Virus record (IMG/VR): IMGVR_UViG_3300047470_000212
Span: 43,081-107,080 of that record
Direction: 5' to 3' (one strand)
Length of the DNA: 64,000 bases
DNA from: a virus
This document shows positions 43,316 through 50,651 of the stretch, one piece after another. Below the pieces are notes generated by a model. That model was given only the letters and a program-made list of their open reading frames with translations, had not been told where the DNA came from and did not search any database. Position numbers and translations under genes: made by a program. Numbering within the stretch: the stretch's first letter is position 1; the number at the start of each line of letters is the position of its first letter.

Positions 43316-43341
43316 GACTCCTCCATCGCTCTATGTGTCCG

Positions 43342-43370
43342 AGACTACACCGCGCAAGCGGTCTCGACAA
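43342..43370 (-). promoter_or_regulatory. Promoter for the leftward packaging/structural operon
   Basis: Minus-strand -35 TTGTCG and -10 TAGTCT with a 17-base spacer, ~25 bases upstream of the first gene of the late block. Confidence 0.65.
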
Positions 43371-43425
43371 CCCGCTTGACGAGCGAGTACAGTGAGTCTG
43401 TTGACAAGAGATAGAGGAGCACACG

Positions 43426-43644
43426 ATGGGCATGTACCCGATGAACGACCCGGAGAAGTGCCCGAAGTGCGGGCGGGTCCTCTCCGAGGCACCTGCACCT
43501 GAGCGGGTAAAGGTCGAAAACTTCCCCGCCGGGGTAACCTACGGACTTGATCCGGTCTGTGGGGGGCGCTGGCACGTGTGGGATCGCACCTCTCCGCTGC
43601 GGAAGAAGGCACAACCCTTCGTGGACGGAGAGAACGATGGATGA
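43426..43644 (+). CDS. Small zinc-ribbon protein
   Basis: A 72-residue rightward protein with CPKCGRVL and a later Cys (DPVCGGRWHVWDR). The ribosome site AGAGGAGCACACG precedes it. The upstream sequence TTGACAAGAGATAGAGG resembles that before the rightward gene at 45108. It is translationally overlapped by the next gene. Confidence 0.65.
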   Translation: MGMYPMNDPEKCPKCGRVLSEAPAPERVKVENFPAGVTYGLDPVCGGRWHVWDRTSPLRKKAQPFVDGENDG

Positions 43645-43867
43645 CTTCAACCTCCAGAACGGCATACAGCGCGCCACAGGCTCCGAGGAGCTGGACGCCC
43701 TCCAGCAGCGCGAGCTGCGGTCCGAGCAGATGCAGTACTACAAGAACGCCAACACCGAGCCCTTCGAGGGCTTCGGCGGGTTGCAGGGACTCAAGGAGGC
43801 TGCGATCGGTGTGGCGATCTTCCTGGGCGTGGCCCTGTTCATCAAGTACGTCCTCGGCATTGGCTAG
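43637..43867 (+). CDS. Small C-terminally membrane-anchored protein
   Basis: A 76-residue protein with a polar Gln/Glu-rich N-terminus and a C-terminal hydrophobic helix (KEAAIGVAIFLGVALFIKYVLGIG in outline). It overlaps the zinc-ribbon gene. It may be a superinfection-exclusion or membrane-targeted factor; this is speculation based on the integrase neighbourhood. Confidence 0.6.
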   Translation: MDDFNLQNGIQRATGSEELDALQQRELRSEQMQYYKNANTEPFEGFGGLQGLKEAAIGVAIFLGVALFIKYVLGIG

Positions 43868-43877
43868 CCCGCACAGC

Positions 43878-43915
43878 AGAAGGCCCCCGCTCCGGTCTGG
43901 AGTCGGGGGCCTTCT
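43878..43915. terminator. Bidirectional terminator between convergent genes
   Basis: AGAAGGCCCCC pairs with GGGGGCCTTCT, with an inner CTCC/GGAG stem. T-rich tails lie on both sides, between the rightward small genes and the leftward integrase. Confidence 0.88.
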
Positions 43916-43921
43916 TCTTGC

Positions 43922-44998
43922 CTACTGCGCCCGCCGCAGTGGTACGACGTTCTCCTGGCTGACCATGGCGGTCAGGAACGGCTTGCCCTTCATGGTCTCG
44001 TCACGGCGCCTGCGCTCCGAGGACAGGCCCAGGTACCGCTCGGTGGTTGCCATGTTCGAGTGGTGCAGCAGGGCCGAGACCGTACGGAGCGCAGCGTCGT
44101 ATCCGACCTCCGTGGACAGCGCGTCGAAGTAGGCACGGGCCACCGCCCGGCGGATGGTGTGGGTGCCCTCGTAGCGGGTCGGCAGGCCCACGGCGGCCAG
44201 CGCGTGCTTGACGATCTTCTCCGTGCGCTGCACCGGCCGGTCCGGGTGCCACATGAACGGCGTGCGGACGTAGACCCGCTGGCCGGTCTCCTTGTCCAGG
44301 TAGTGCGTGGCGATGGTGTTGCCGGTACGGGCCGGGAAGAGGTAGTCGTCCGCGCGTAGGGGTCGGCCCAGCAGCTCGGCGTACTCGACCAGCCATACGC
44401 GCAGCTCGCGCTCCAGGTCGGCGGTCAGGGGCATCTCGTCCTCCTCCCTGGTCTTGATCACGGTCACGAAGACCTCGGACCGCGCGAAGTCGATGTCGCC
44501 GACGCGCATGTTCGTGATCTCCGAGGCACGGCACGCGGTGTTCACGGCCGTGGCCAAGTAGGCCCGGTGCATGGCGCACTCAGCCTGGTCCAGGAGCTGG
44601 AGCAGGATGGACGGGGCGGGCTGCTGGCGGCGCCTCTTCGGTTCCGGCAGGGGGTCGACGCCGGTCAGGTAGTTGTCCAGCGGGGTGAAGCCGCTGTTCT
44701 TGCAGAAGGAGAAGAACACCTTCAGCCGGGCGCGGTAGTTGTTGTGGGTGCCGGGGCCGACGGCCTCCCGAACCGGCTGTCCCTTGATGCGGGTGGAGTG
44801 GGTGTCCATGATCCCGCCGGGCCCGTAGAAGAAGTCCCGGACCTCCACGGCGCTCAGCTTGTCGAACTCCAGGTTGCCCAGGTGCTCGACGAACCGGGGC
44901 AGCAGAGTCTCGTCGACCCTCATCGTGTTGTCGGCCTTGCCGGAGCGCTTACGGATGTCCAGGTACTCCTCGACGGCGCTGCGCAGTGCGATGGTCAC
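43922..44998 (-). CDS. int: Tyrosine-family integrase
   Basis: The protein has 358 residues. An N-terminal SAM-like/core-binding domain (~1-165) is followed by the catalytic domain. The active site is visible: TACRASEITNM (Arg I), HTIRRAVARAY (His-x-x-Arg), LLHHSNMATTERYLG (His and nucleophile Tyr). It catalyses site-specific integration/excision. The GTG start at 44998 follows GGAGGAAGC. The promoter is at 45033-45061. Confidence 0.93.
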   Translation of the reverse strand: MTIALRSAVEEYLDIRKRSGKADNTMRVDETLLPRFVEHLGNLEFDKLSAVEVRDFFYGPGGIMDTHSTRIKGQPVREAVGPGTHNNYRARLKVFFSFCKNSGFTPLDNYLTGVDPLPEPKRRRQQPAPSILLQLLDQAECAMHRAYLATAVNTACRASEITNMRVGDIDFARSEVFVTVIKTREEDEMPLTADLERELRVWLVEYAELLGRPLRADDYLFPARTGNTIATHYLDKETGQRVYVRTPFMWHPDRPVQRTEKIVKHALAAVGLPTRYEGTHTIRRAVARAYFDALSTEVGYDAALRTVSALLHHSNMATTERYLGLSSERRRRDETMKGKPFLTAMVSQENVVPLRRAQ

Positions 44999-45032
44999 GC
45001 TTCCTCCTGGTGCGGGGTTGGCTGCGTGTCCG

Positions 45033-45061
45033 ACTCTACAGACGTCAAGCACATTCATCAA
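45033..45061 (-). promoter_or_regulatory. Promoter of the tyrosine integrase
   Basis: Minus-strand -35 TTGATG and -10 TAGAGT, 17-base spacer. The region up to the divergent gene at 45108 holds short palindromes (CTTCTTGAGAAG, CATCAAGATG) that could be operators. Confidence 0.6.
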
Positions 45062-45107
45062 GATGATTGCGTAGCACTTCTTGAGAAGCGATAGTAGGGT
45101 GTGCGTC

Positions 45108-45266
45108 ATGGAAACCAACGCGCTTCATACCTCGGGGCTCACCGAGCCCCAGAGCAACATGACCGTCAGCCTGACGAACAACCGCATGGAGGACAGCCGC
45201 TGGAACCGACTCCTCACCATCCTCTTCACCCCGCAGGACGAGGACGCCCAGGCAGCCACCGCCTAG
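45108..45266 (+). CDS. 52-residue protein with the only rightward CTTCATAC motif
   Basis: It starts METNALHTSGLTEPQSNMTV; the rest is charged and ends in Asp/Glu/Ala. It is preceded by TTGAGAAGCGATAGTAGGG. It carries the octamer on the plus strand, still on its own coding strand and in the same frame as all others, which shows the motif follows the gene and not genome polarity. Function unknown. Confidence 0.6.
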   Translation: METNALHTSGLTEPQSNMTVSLTNNRMEDSRWNRLLTILFTPQDEDAQAATA

Positions 45267-45307
45267 AACAACTACCCTTCCCAACAGGGACGTTCCCCAT
45301 ATACTGC

Positions 45308-45369
45308 ACTGATCAACACAACGGGCCTGTCACCGCGAGTCTAGGCGCGGCGACAGGCCCTTGATCAGT
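45308..45369. repeat. Large bulged hairpin between the two integrase genes
   Basis: Three arms pair in register: ACTGATCAA (45308-45316)/TTGATCAGT (45361-45369), GGGCCTGTC/GACAGGCCC, and CCGCG/CGCGG. There is a 6-base bulge on one side. It lies between a short gene and the serine recombinase. It may be a terminator, part of an attachment site, or a leader structure. Confidence 0.8.
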
Positions 45370-45388
45370 CTGTAAAGGAGACTGAACC

Positions 45389-47473
45389 ATGGCCAGCATA
45401 GCGGCCGAGCGGGCCCGTGTACGCGCGCAGAAGGTCAACGGCACCCGCCCCGGAACCCCCGGAACCTTCCAGTCCAGCACCGCCCTCGCACGCATCGTCA
45501 AGCGTGTCGGCGCCTACCTCCGTGTGTCCACCAAGGACCAGATCGTCGGCTACGGCCTCGACGTCCAGCTCAAGGGCATCCAGGACAACATCGACCTCAA
45601 GAACGCGACGGAAGAGCGCAACGGCACCAACATCGTCTGGGAACTCTCCGACGTCTACGAAGACGCGGGCGAGTCCGGCGCCAAGCAGGACCGGCCCGAG
45701 ATGATGCGCCTGGAGCGCGACGTCCTCGCCAAGAAGATCGACGTCGTCGCCGTCCACAAGTTCGACCGCATCGGCCGCACCGGCCGCGCCTTCTGGCACT
45801 GGGTCTGGGCCCTCGAAGATGCCGGAACCTCGATCATCTCCGTCACCCAGGAGATCGACACCACCACCACCCACGGCGTCACCGCGCTCCAGCAGCTCGC
45901 ATCCTTCTCCGAGATGGAATGGCGCACCATCCTGGAGCGCACCCAGAACGGCCTCAACATGAAGGCCGCCTCCGGAGGCTGGACCGGTGGCCCCCCGCCC
46001 TTCGGCTACTACATCGAGAACCAGGGCAAGCGCGACTCCAAGCTGGGCCTCGATACCGAAGAGTGCCGCACCCTCGAACTCGCCGCCCAGTTCATCGTCG
46101 AAGGCGGCTACACCGTCGACCGCGCCGCCCACATGCTCAACCTCATCGGCCGACTCACCCGCAAGGGCGTGGAGTGGACCGGATCCAACCTCCGGCACAA
46201 ATTCTTCAACACCGCCCTGGACGGATTCGTCGTCTACCGAAACACCGACGAAGTCGTCAACAAGCGCCGTAAGCGCGCCACCCGGATGAACCCTGACGGC
46301 ACCCCCAAGCACGGCCCCATGGTGATCATCGACACCCCGATGGTCTTCGAACTCGACCGGCTCATCTCCATCCGCCACGCCCTCAAGCGAAACGGCTGGA
46401 ACCTCACCGGCCCGTACAAGTACCACCCCCTCAGCACCCGCGTGATCGGTGAATGCGGCGCCCACTACACCGGAGTCTGGGTAAAGGCCGAGAACCGCCG
46501 CACCTACCGCTGCACCGGAAACAAGTGCGGCGACTCCGTGATCGACGCCGTGGCGCTCGAAGAAGTCGTCTGGGACAGCCTGAAGAACTTCCTCGGCGAC
46601 AAGGAGAAGCTGCGCGAGATCGCCAAGGACTGGGTGACCACCGCACCGGATCACCGCAAGATGTACGAGGCTCGTATTGAAGAACTCACGCGGGAAATCG
46701 CAGGTCTGCGTGAGCTGACCACCACCACGCTGGTCAACCTCGCGAAGGCGGGCGTCGATGCGCTGGCCATCAATTCAGCAGTGGCGAAGCTGAACGAGGA
46801 GATCAACAACAAGCAGGCGATGCTGGACGACGCCGTGTCGATGCTGGCGGAGGCGGAAGAGTCCGCTACTCGCGCCGAGGATTTCCAGCGCCTGGTCGAG
46901 ATCGCCACCTTCAACCTGGAGTTCATCACCGACCGGCAGAAGGCCGAAGTGATGGACCTGCTGGAGATTCAGGTGACGCTCATCGGGCCGGTTCCGCTGG
47001 ACGGCCGCTTCGGGCCGGACTCCGACATCGAGCAGTGGTTCGGAAAGCGCAGTGTTCAGCCGGTCGAGATGACCGATGCGCTGTGGGAGGAGATCCGTCC
47101 TCGGATCAGCTTCCGGGCCTCGAAGAAGAGCCACGATCTGCGGGGGCTGGTGGAGGGTCTGCTCTACAAGGCCCGCACGGGTTGCCCGTGGTCTGAGATG
47201 CCGGAGCACTTCCCGCCGAAGGAGGCTCTGAGGGCCCGCTGGAGGGCCTGGAAGGACGGGGCGTGGGAGAACATCGTCGAGCCTCTTCTGGAGCCCGCTC
47301 CGCCGCGTAAGCCGCCGCTGCCGCCCATGAAGGTGACGGGGAACATCGACCCCCGTCTGGTCGAGTTCACCAACGGTCAGGCGACGAGCCAGGTTCCGCA
47401 CTCTGCTGGACGAACTTCCAGGGGATTGTTCACGTACGTCATCAACCTGGAAAAATGGCGATTGGCCGCCTGA
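45389..47473 (+). CDS. Large serine recombinase with C-terminal IS5-type (DUF4096-like) domain
   Basis: The protein has 694 residues. The resolvase domain (~35-185) begins RVGAYLRVSTKDQ with the nucleophile Ser. A recombinase domain follows (~205-320). The zinc ribbon is GECGAHYTG...RCTGNKCGD, then a coiled coil (~425-500). Residues ~555-640 (MTDALWEEIRPRIS ... LVEGLLYKARTGCPWSEMPEHF ... WKDGAWENIVEPLL) match the N-terminal HTH region of IS5-family transposases. That extension is unusual in serine integrases. It opposes the tyrosine integrase in the same locus. Confidence 0.9.
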   Translation: MASIAAERARVRAQKVNGTRPGTPGTFQSSTALARIVKRVGAYLRVSTKDQIVGYGLDVQLKGIQDNIDLKNATEERNGTNIVWELSDVYEDAGESGAKQDRPEMMRLERDVLAKKIDVVAVHKFDRIGRTGRAFWHWVWALEDAGTSIISVTQEIDTTTTHGVTALQQLASFSEMEWRTILERTQNGLNMKAASGGWTGGPPPFGYYIENQGKRDSKLGLDTEECRTLELAAQFIVEGGYTVDRAAHMLNLIGRLTRKGVEWTGSNLRHKFFNTALDGFVVYRNTDEVVNKRRKRATRMNPDGTPKHGPMVIIDTPMVFELDRLISIRHALKRNGWNLTGPYKYHPLSTRVIGECGAHYTGVWVKAENRRTYRCTGNKCGDSVIDAVALEEVVWDSLKNFLGDKEKLREIAKDWVTTAPDHRKMYEARIEELTREIAGLRELTTTTLVNLAKAGVDALAINSAVAKLNEEINNKQAMLDDAVSMLAEAEESATRAEDFQRLVEIATFNLEFITDRQKAEVMDLLEIQVTLIGPVPLDGRFGPDSDIEQWFGKRSVQPVEMTDALWEEIRPRISFRASKKSHDLRGLVEGLLYKARTGCPWSEMPEHFPPKEALRARWRAWKDGAWENIVEPLLEPAPPRKPPLPPMKVTGNIDPRLVEFTNGQATSQVPHSAGRTSRGLFTYVINLEKWRLAA

Positions 47474-47488
47474 CCTGGGAAAACACCG

Positions 47489-47520
47489 AAGGCCCCTACC
47501 CGATCGGGGGTGGGGGCCTT
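47489..47520. terminator. Terminator after the serine recombinase
   Basis: AAGGCCCC...GGGGCCTT stem with a CCGATCGG core followed by TCTC, between convergent genes. Confidence 0.82.
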
Positions 47521-47522
47521 TC

Positions 47523-47765
47523 TCATGCCTCGCGCTTGGAGAGCACATCCAGGACTCCGAGGAGACTCTGCGCCCCCTGGTGGGCCTCCAGCAGACTCTC
47601 CGGCGTCGACTGCTTGCGGTAGTCGTCCAGGGCCTTGGCCAGCCCACTGCCGACCGCATCCGCCCAGTCGAGCACGTCCCCCGTGGCGAGCCGGTCCAGC
47701 CTCTTGGCCGCCTTCGCGCGGATGGGGTCGATCGTTCCTTCGCCGCCCCGAAGGGCTCGCTTCAC
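47523..47765 (-). CDS. Small helical protein, unknown
   Basis: An 80-residue helical, charged protein (KRALRGGEGTIDPIRAKAAK...). The GTG start overlaps the upstream TGA. It is the last gene of a three-gene coupled group converging on the recombinase. No family is recognised. Confidence 0.6.
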   Translation of the reverse strand: MKRALRGGEGTIDPIRAKAAKRLDRLATGDVLDWADAVGSGLAKALDDYRKQSTPESLLEAHQGAQSLLGVLDVLSKREA

Positions 47766-47881
47766 ATCAGCCCAAGAGCGCACAGGACCTCGTGCTCCAT
47801 TTCCATGTCGTCGTTCTTCTTGGCTACGAGTCGGCGGGCCGCCGCCTTCTCTTCCTCGGTGTTCTCAGACGACGAGTTCAT
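47762..47881 (-). CDS. 39-residue acidic helical protein
   Basis: The frame starts MNSSSENTEEEKAAARRLVA. It overlaps genes on both sides (17 bases upstream, GTGA-type downstream). A GAGGTG site is placed before the ATG. The tight overlaps support it as a real small gene. Confidence 0.55.
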   Translation of the reverse strand: MNSSSENTEEEKAAARRLVAKKNDDMEMEHEVLCALGLM

Positions 47882-48164
47882 CAGGCACCTCGTCGAATCT
47901 GTGGGCGTTGTCGCGGATCGAGTCCGTGGTGAGCGCGTCCTCTGTTCCCCGGACGGCTTCCAGCAGGGCTTCTCTTTCACTGCGCCCGGTATGCCGCCAG
48001 CGGCCGAACACGAGGCCCTTTCGCCATATCCGGATAATCCAGGAGTGGGACCGGCGGTACGGCGGGTCCAGTTCATCGGTAGGCGCGGTATGAAGCAACG
48101 GTGTCTTTGGGGCCAGGTCGATGAACTGAACGAAGAAAGGCCCCACGTCATGGGTTCTAGGCAT
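47865..48164 (-). CDS. Hypothetical protein with CTTCATAC motif
   Basis: A 99-residue protein. The middle (YRRSHSWIIRIWRKGLVFGRW) is aromatic and basic. CTTCATAC encodes PLLHTAPT. The ribosome site before ATG 48164 is weak. The divergent HTH gene starts within a few bases on the other strand, so the two may share control. Confidence 0.55.
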   Translation of the reverse strand: MPRTHDVGPFFVQFIDLAPKTPLLHTAPTDELDPPYRRSHSWIIRIWRKGLVFGRWRHTGRSEREALLEAVRGTEDALTTDSIRDNAHRFDEVPDELVV

Positions 48165-48167
48165 GAC

Positions 48168-48413
48168 ATGGAGCCTATTCTTCGGACGCTCAGGACTGGT
48201 AACTTGGCGGCTATGACTGCCGATGAAGGACTGAACCTCTCCCCCGCCGAGGCTGCTGTACTCGCGTGGTTCGTTATCGACGAGCCCAGGATGACCTATG
48301 TCGACGCGGCTAAGAAACTTGGAGTCGCAGAAGACTTCGTCCGAATTATCGAGTCGCGAGCAAAGAGCAAGCTGCGCCGGTTCACCGGCGAGCGTTGGCC
48401 TTTGGACCAATGA
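48168..48413 (+). CDS. Small HTH (sigma-region-4-like) protein
   Basis: 81 residues if the ATG at 48168 is used, or 66 from the ATG at 48213. The body (LSPAEAAVLAWFVIDEPRMTYVDAAKKLGVAEDFVRIIESRAKSKLRRF in outline) is a sigma70 region 4/LuxR-type HTH. It is divergent from a leftward gene and could regulate this accessory/lysogeny region. Confidence 0.55.
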   Translation: MEPILRTLRTGNLAAMTADEGLNLSPAEAAVLAWFVIDEPRMTYVDAAKKLGVAEDFVRIIESRAKSKLRRFTGERWPLDQ

Positions 48414-48414
48414 T

Positions 48415-48873
48415 TCAGTTCACTCCGGTCGGCTCGTCGAGATCGTGCTCCGGCGCATAGGCGAAGTTGTTCAGCGTTCGGTTGATAGCACGGCCCGGAG
48501 ACTTCACTCGCTTGAAGTTCCGCCACACATTCGGCGGGACGTTGTAGTAGCCGTAGACCTGACCGTTCCGGAATCGAACCCGTAGCGTCTGAGAATCCCT
48601 GTCGTAACCAGCGGCAAGAGTTCTCGGGCGCGGCGGATTGATAGAGGGGGTCGGCTGATACGGGAGAAGGTCGAAGTCGTCGCCGTCCTTGGCCAACTGG
48701 ATTGCGTCGGCCAGCTCCTGGGACATGACCCTGCGGGATCCCGCTCGGGCGGCTGGGTTGGGTATCGAGATCGGGGGCTCGGGCTTGTTCAGGTCACCGA
48801 AGTCGAAGGACAACTGCTCGTAGGCGTTCGCGCGGTTGTTCCTCCCCCCGCGCTTGGGGTTGCGTGGTGCCAC
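48415..48873 (-). CDS. KTSC-domain protein
   Basis: A 152-residue protein. The C-terminal half (AAGYDRDSQTLRVRFRNGQVYGYYNVPPNVWRNFKRVKSPGRAIN in outline) matches the KTSC domain (short beta sheet with a YxYxxVP turn). The N-terminal half is disordered and basic. The KTSC role is unknown; it may bind nucleic acid. Confidence 0.75.
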   Translation of the reverse strand: MAPRNPKRGGRNNRANAYEQLSFDFGDLNKPEPPISIPNPAARAGSRRVMSQELADAIQLAKDGDDFDLLPYQPTPSINPPRPRTLAAGYDRDSQTLRVRFRNGQVYGYYNVPPNVWRNFKRVKSPGRAINRTLNNFAYAPEHDLDEPTGVN

Positions 48874-48890
48874 TGTGTCTCCTTACAAAA

Positions 48891-48920
48891 ACAGCCCCGA
48901 CCCGGGTGGGACGAGGCTGT
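48891..48920 (-). terminator. Terminator between two leftward genes
   Basis: ACAGCC...GGCTGT stem with a GC-rich interior, followed on the minus strand by TTTTTG, just upstream of the KTSC gene ribosome site. Confidence 0.75.
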
Positions 48921-48947
48921 CAGTCCAGGCGATCAACCCCGGATGGA

Positions 48948-49376
48948 TCAGGCGGGAACGTTGTCGACCGTGGAGGCGGTGGCCGGGCCCTCCGTGGCGC
49001 CTGGAGCGGTGCTGGCGCCTGCGTTGGTCGTGCCCGCGTAGACGGCGGTGCCCGCGAGCAGGTCGTGCGGCTCCGGGCCGCCCGGGTGGGCCTTGGCCTC
49101 GTCGTGAGTCAGGACGACCAGACCGGCGTTCGAGGTGGCCGGGTGGATGCCCGCAGCGGCCTGCGCCTTGGGGTCCGGCAACTGCTTGGCGACGAAGACC
49201 TGGCCGGGGATCGGGTCGGTGTTCTCGTACTTCGTGCCGTGCTGGACGGTCCAGCCCAGGTTCGGGTGGTCCCAGTCGGACGCGCGGCCGGGGACGATCT
49301 CCTGGACGGCAGCAGGGGTCTCGCCGACGGGAGCAGGTGTCTCGGCGACGGGAGCGCTCTTGGATGCAGCAGCCAC
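48948..49376 (-). CDS. Ala/Pro-rich protein with GWTVQ motif
   Basis: A 142-residue protein. Disordered Ala/Pro/Thr-rich ends flank a core WDHPNLGWTVQHGTKYEN...GQVFVAKQLPDP. The GWTVQ pentapeptide also occurs in the 43-residue protein just upstream, suggesting a shared fold or duplication. Function unknown. Confidence 0.6.
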   Translation of the reverse strand: MAAASKSAPVAETPAPVGETPAAVQEIVPGRASDWDHPNLGWTVQHGTKYENTDPIPGQVFVAKQLPDPKAQAAAGIHPATSNAGLVVLTHDEAKAHPGGPEPHDLLAGTAVYAGTTNAGASTAPGATEGPATASTVDNVPA

Positions 49377-49397
49377 TGGCTTCTTCTTTCGTAAGGG

Positions 49398-49529
49398 TTA
49401 CCGGTTTTGCTGGACGGTCCAGCCTGGTTCTTTGACCGGGCCCTCTTCGTCCTCTGTTTGATTATGAGGGCAATCGGGGCCGGAATAGACATGCTGGCCC
49501 TCTTGGAAGATGCAACTCGTTACGTACAT
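49398..49529 (-). CDS. 43-residue Cys/His protein with GWTVQ ending
   Basis: It starts MYVTSCIFQEGQHVYSGPDC, continues CPHNQTEDEEG and ends GWTVQQNR. Two Cys and nearby His could bind zinc. GTAGGAGCACACCT supplies a good ribosome site. It lies between two leftward small genes. A real small gene is likely. Confidence 0.6.
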   Translation of the reverse strand: MYVTSCIFQEGQHVYSGPDCPHNQTEDEEGPVKEPGWTVQQNR

Positions 49530-49539
49530 AGGTGTGCTC

Positions 49540-49728
49540 CTACAGGGAACTGCCTGCCTCGGCATTCGAGCCTACCGGCATTCCCCCGTCGGTTTCCCAT
49601 GGCTGGGATCCGGCGAATTGGTCTGCGGAAAGGAGAGCGCCGCGCAGGGGTGCCCCGTTGACGGTGAATGCGTAGCCGCCTGCGTAGGCGTCGCCGGTCG
49701 CGGGGATCGGTTCAGGTGTCTTCGGCAT
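49540..49728 (-). CDS. 62-residue hypothetical protein
   Basis: MPKTPEPIPATGDAYAGGYA...: short, Gly/Ala/Pro-rich, possibly a beta-hairpin (YAFTVNGAPLRGALL). It overlaps the coiled-coil gene upstream. No family is recognised. Confidence 0.5.
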   Translation of the reverse strand: MPKTPEPIPATGDAYAGGYAFTVNGAPLRGALLSADQFAGSQPWETDGGMPVGSNAEAGSSL

Positions 49729-49918
49729 GGGAGCCCTCCCGGGCGGCCTCGAAGCCGGAGCGGAGCCGGGTCATCTTGACCTTGTAGGTGCGGAGCCGGG
49801 ACATGTGCTCGCAGGCTGACTCGACTATGGCGCCTACCTCTTCGAGGCAGCGGTCGAGCAGGTCTTCGATGTCGGCGATGTCGTCGCGCGTCTCGCGCGT
49901 CTGGGGCAGCAGTGGCAT
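49712..49918 (-). CDS. Small coiled-coil protein
   Basis: A 68-residue protein, mostly helix (DDIADIEDLLDRCLEEVGAIVESACEHMSRL in outline). It starts 1 base beyond the stop of the membrane-coiled-coil gene. The two may be partners. Confidence 0.55.
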   Translation of the reverse strand: MPLLPQTRETRDDIADIEDLLDRCLEEVGAIVESACEHMSRLRTYKVKMTRLRSGFEAAREGSHAEDT

Positions 49919-49919
49919 C

Positions 49920-50225
49920 TCAGGAACTCCTCCGTCGGCGCGGCCGGGGAGTCTGGTCGCTCTGGAACAGGTCCAGCACGTCTTCGAGGACGTCGGTGAC
50001 GGTGGCCTGCGCGGCGACGCTGTCCTGGGTGGCCTGCACCAGGTCTCGGGCGGCGGTGACCATCTGCTCGGCGAGGGGGACCACTTTCTCCGTAAGCGCG
50101 CGGAGCCTCTTGTTCTCTTCCACCTCGCGGCGGTAGGCCTTGCCAGAGACGACGACTTCAGTGACGAAGACCGCGAAGATGAAAGCCGCGATCGGGCCGA
50201 GGACGAGGGGGTTGTCAACGGACAA
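49920..50225 (-). CDS. Membrane-anchored coiled-coil protein
   Basis: A 101-residue protein. One transmembrane helix (PLVLGPIAAFIFAVFVTEVVV) is followed by a long charged helix and a basic end. The TTG start at 50225 follows GGGGGCGGAGGC; the ATG at 50264 lies in a terminator stem and is not favoured. Topology resembles holin/spanin-like or tail-associated small phage proteins. Confidence 0.55.
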   Translation of the reverse strand: MSVDNPLVLGPIAAFIFAVFVTEVVVSGKAYRREVEENKRLRALTEKVVPLAEQMVTAARDLVQATQDSVAAQATVTDVLEDVLDLFQSDQTPRPRRRRSS

Positions 50226-50261
50226 GCCTCCGCCCCCTGAGTCCGAAGCGAGAAAAACAAA

Positions 50262-50319
50262 CATCCCGGGTACCGCCCGTCGCTTAATTGTGCTTGCGAC
50301 TTAAGGATACCCGGGATGC
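50262..50319 (-). terminator. Long-arm hairpin with T-tract after the HicA-like gene
   Basis: CATCCCGGGTA and TACCCGGGATG (11 bp, perfect) flank ~36 bases. On the minus strand TTTGTTTTTCTCGC follows at once. It is best read as a factor-independent terminator with an unusually long loop. Confidence 0.7.
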
Positions 50320-50330
50320 CGTAATTGCTT

Positions 50331-50573
50331 TTAGATATGAAGACCGGCCTTCTTAAGCTGATTCTTGGCCTTGATCCAGCCAGGGGTCGCTCCGGTTAGC
50401 CCGCTGATGCAGACCGTGTTCCCCTTTGGGTCGACCCACCGGATGTGGTTTCCTCCGGTGACTGTCACCGTCCATTTGTCCTTTCGCGCCTTCTTTACGA
50501 CCTTCTCGATCTCCTTGTCGGCTCCGAGTCGGCCAGAGCTGCTGCTGGCCACTGGTGCACCCTTGCGGGCCAT
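50331..50573 (-). CDS. HicA-like (dsRBD-fold) toxin-type protein
   Basis: An 80-residue protein. KKARKDKWTVTVTGGNHIRWVDPKGNTVCISG...WIKAKNQLKKAGL follows the HicA mRNA-interferase layout: GGNHIRW replaces the usual G-S-H catalytic strand, with the His kept. The predicted partner HicB is not seen next to it. ATG 50573 follows GGAGGCGGACCC. The last sense codons are the motif CTT CAT ATC, ending ...GLHI. Confidence 0.6.
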   Translation of the reverse strand: MARKGAPVASSSSGRLGADKEIEKVVKKARKDKWTVTVTGGNHIRWVDPKGNTVCISGLTGATPGWIKAKNQLKKAGLHI

Positions 50574-50621
50574 GGGTCCGCCTCCTTGTTCAATTTGGCT
50601 GTGCTGTTGTTTGTTAGCTAC

Positions 50622-50651
50622 AGACTAGGGTGACGGATTATCAGTTAGCAA
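50622..50651 (-). promoter_or_regulatory. Promoter of the HicA-like gene
   Basis: Minus-strand -35 TTGCTA and -10 TAGTCT with an 18-base spacer, ~50 bases upstream of the ATG. The rest of the 50574-50813 gap holds only this promoter, a GGCATATGCC palindrome and the terminator at 50769. Confidence 0.6.

Noticed and set aside
44998-45118. Longer N-terminus of the tyrosine integrase
   Set aside because: The extra codons cross the integrase promoter. GTG 44998 has a GGAGG site and begins the usual core-binding domain.
50226-50264. ATG at 50264 as start of the membrane coiled-coil protein
   Set aside because: It lies in the hairpin arm and T-tract of a terminator. TTG 50225 follows a strong GGGGGCGGAGG site and directly begins the membrane domain.
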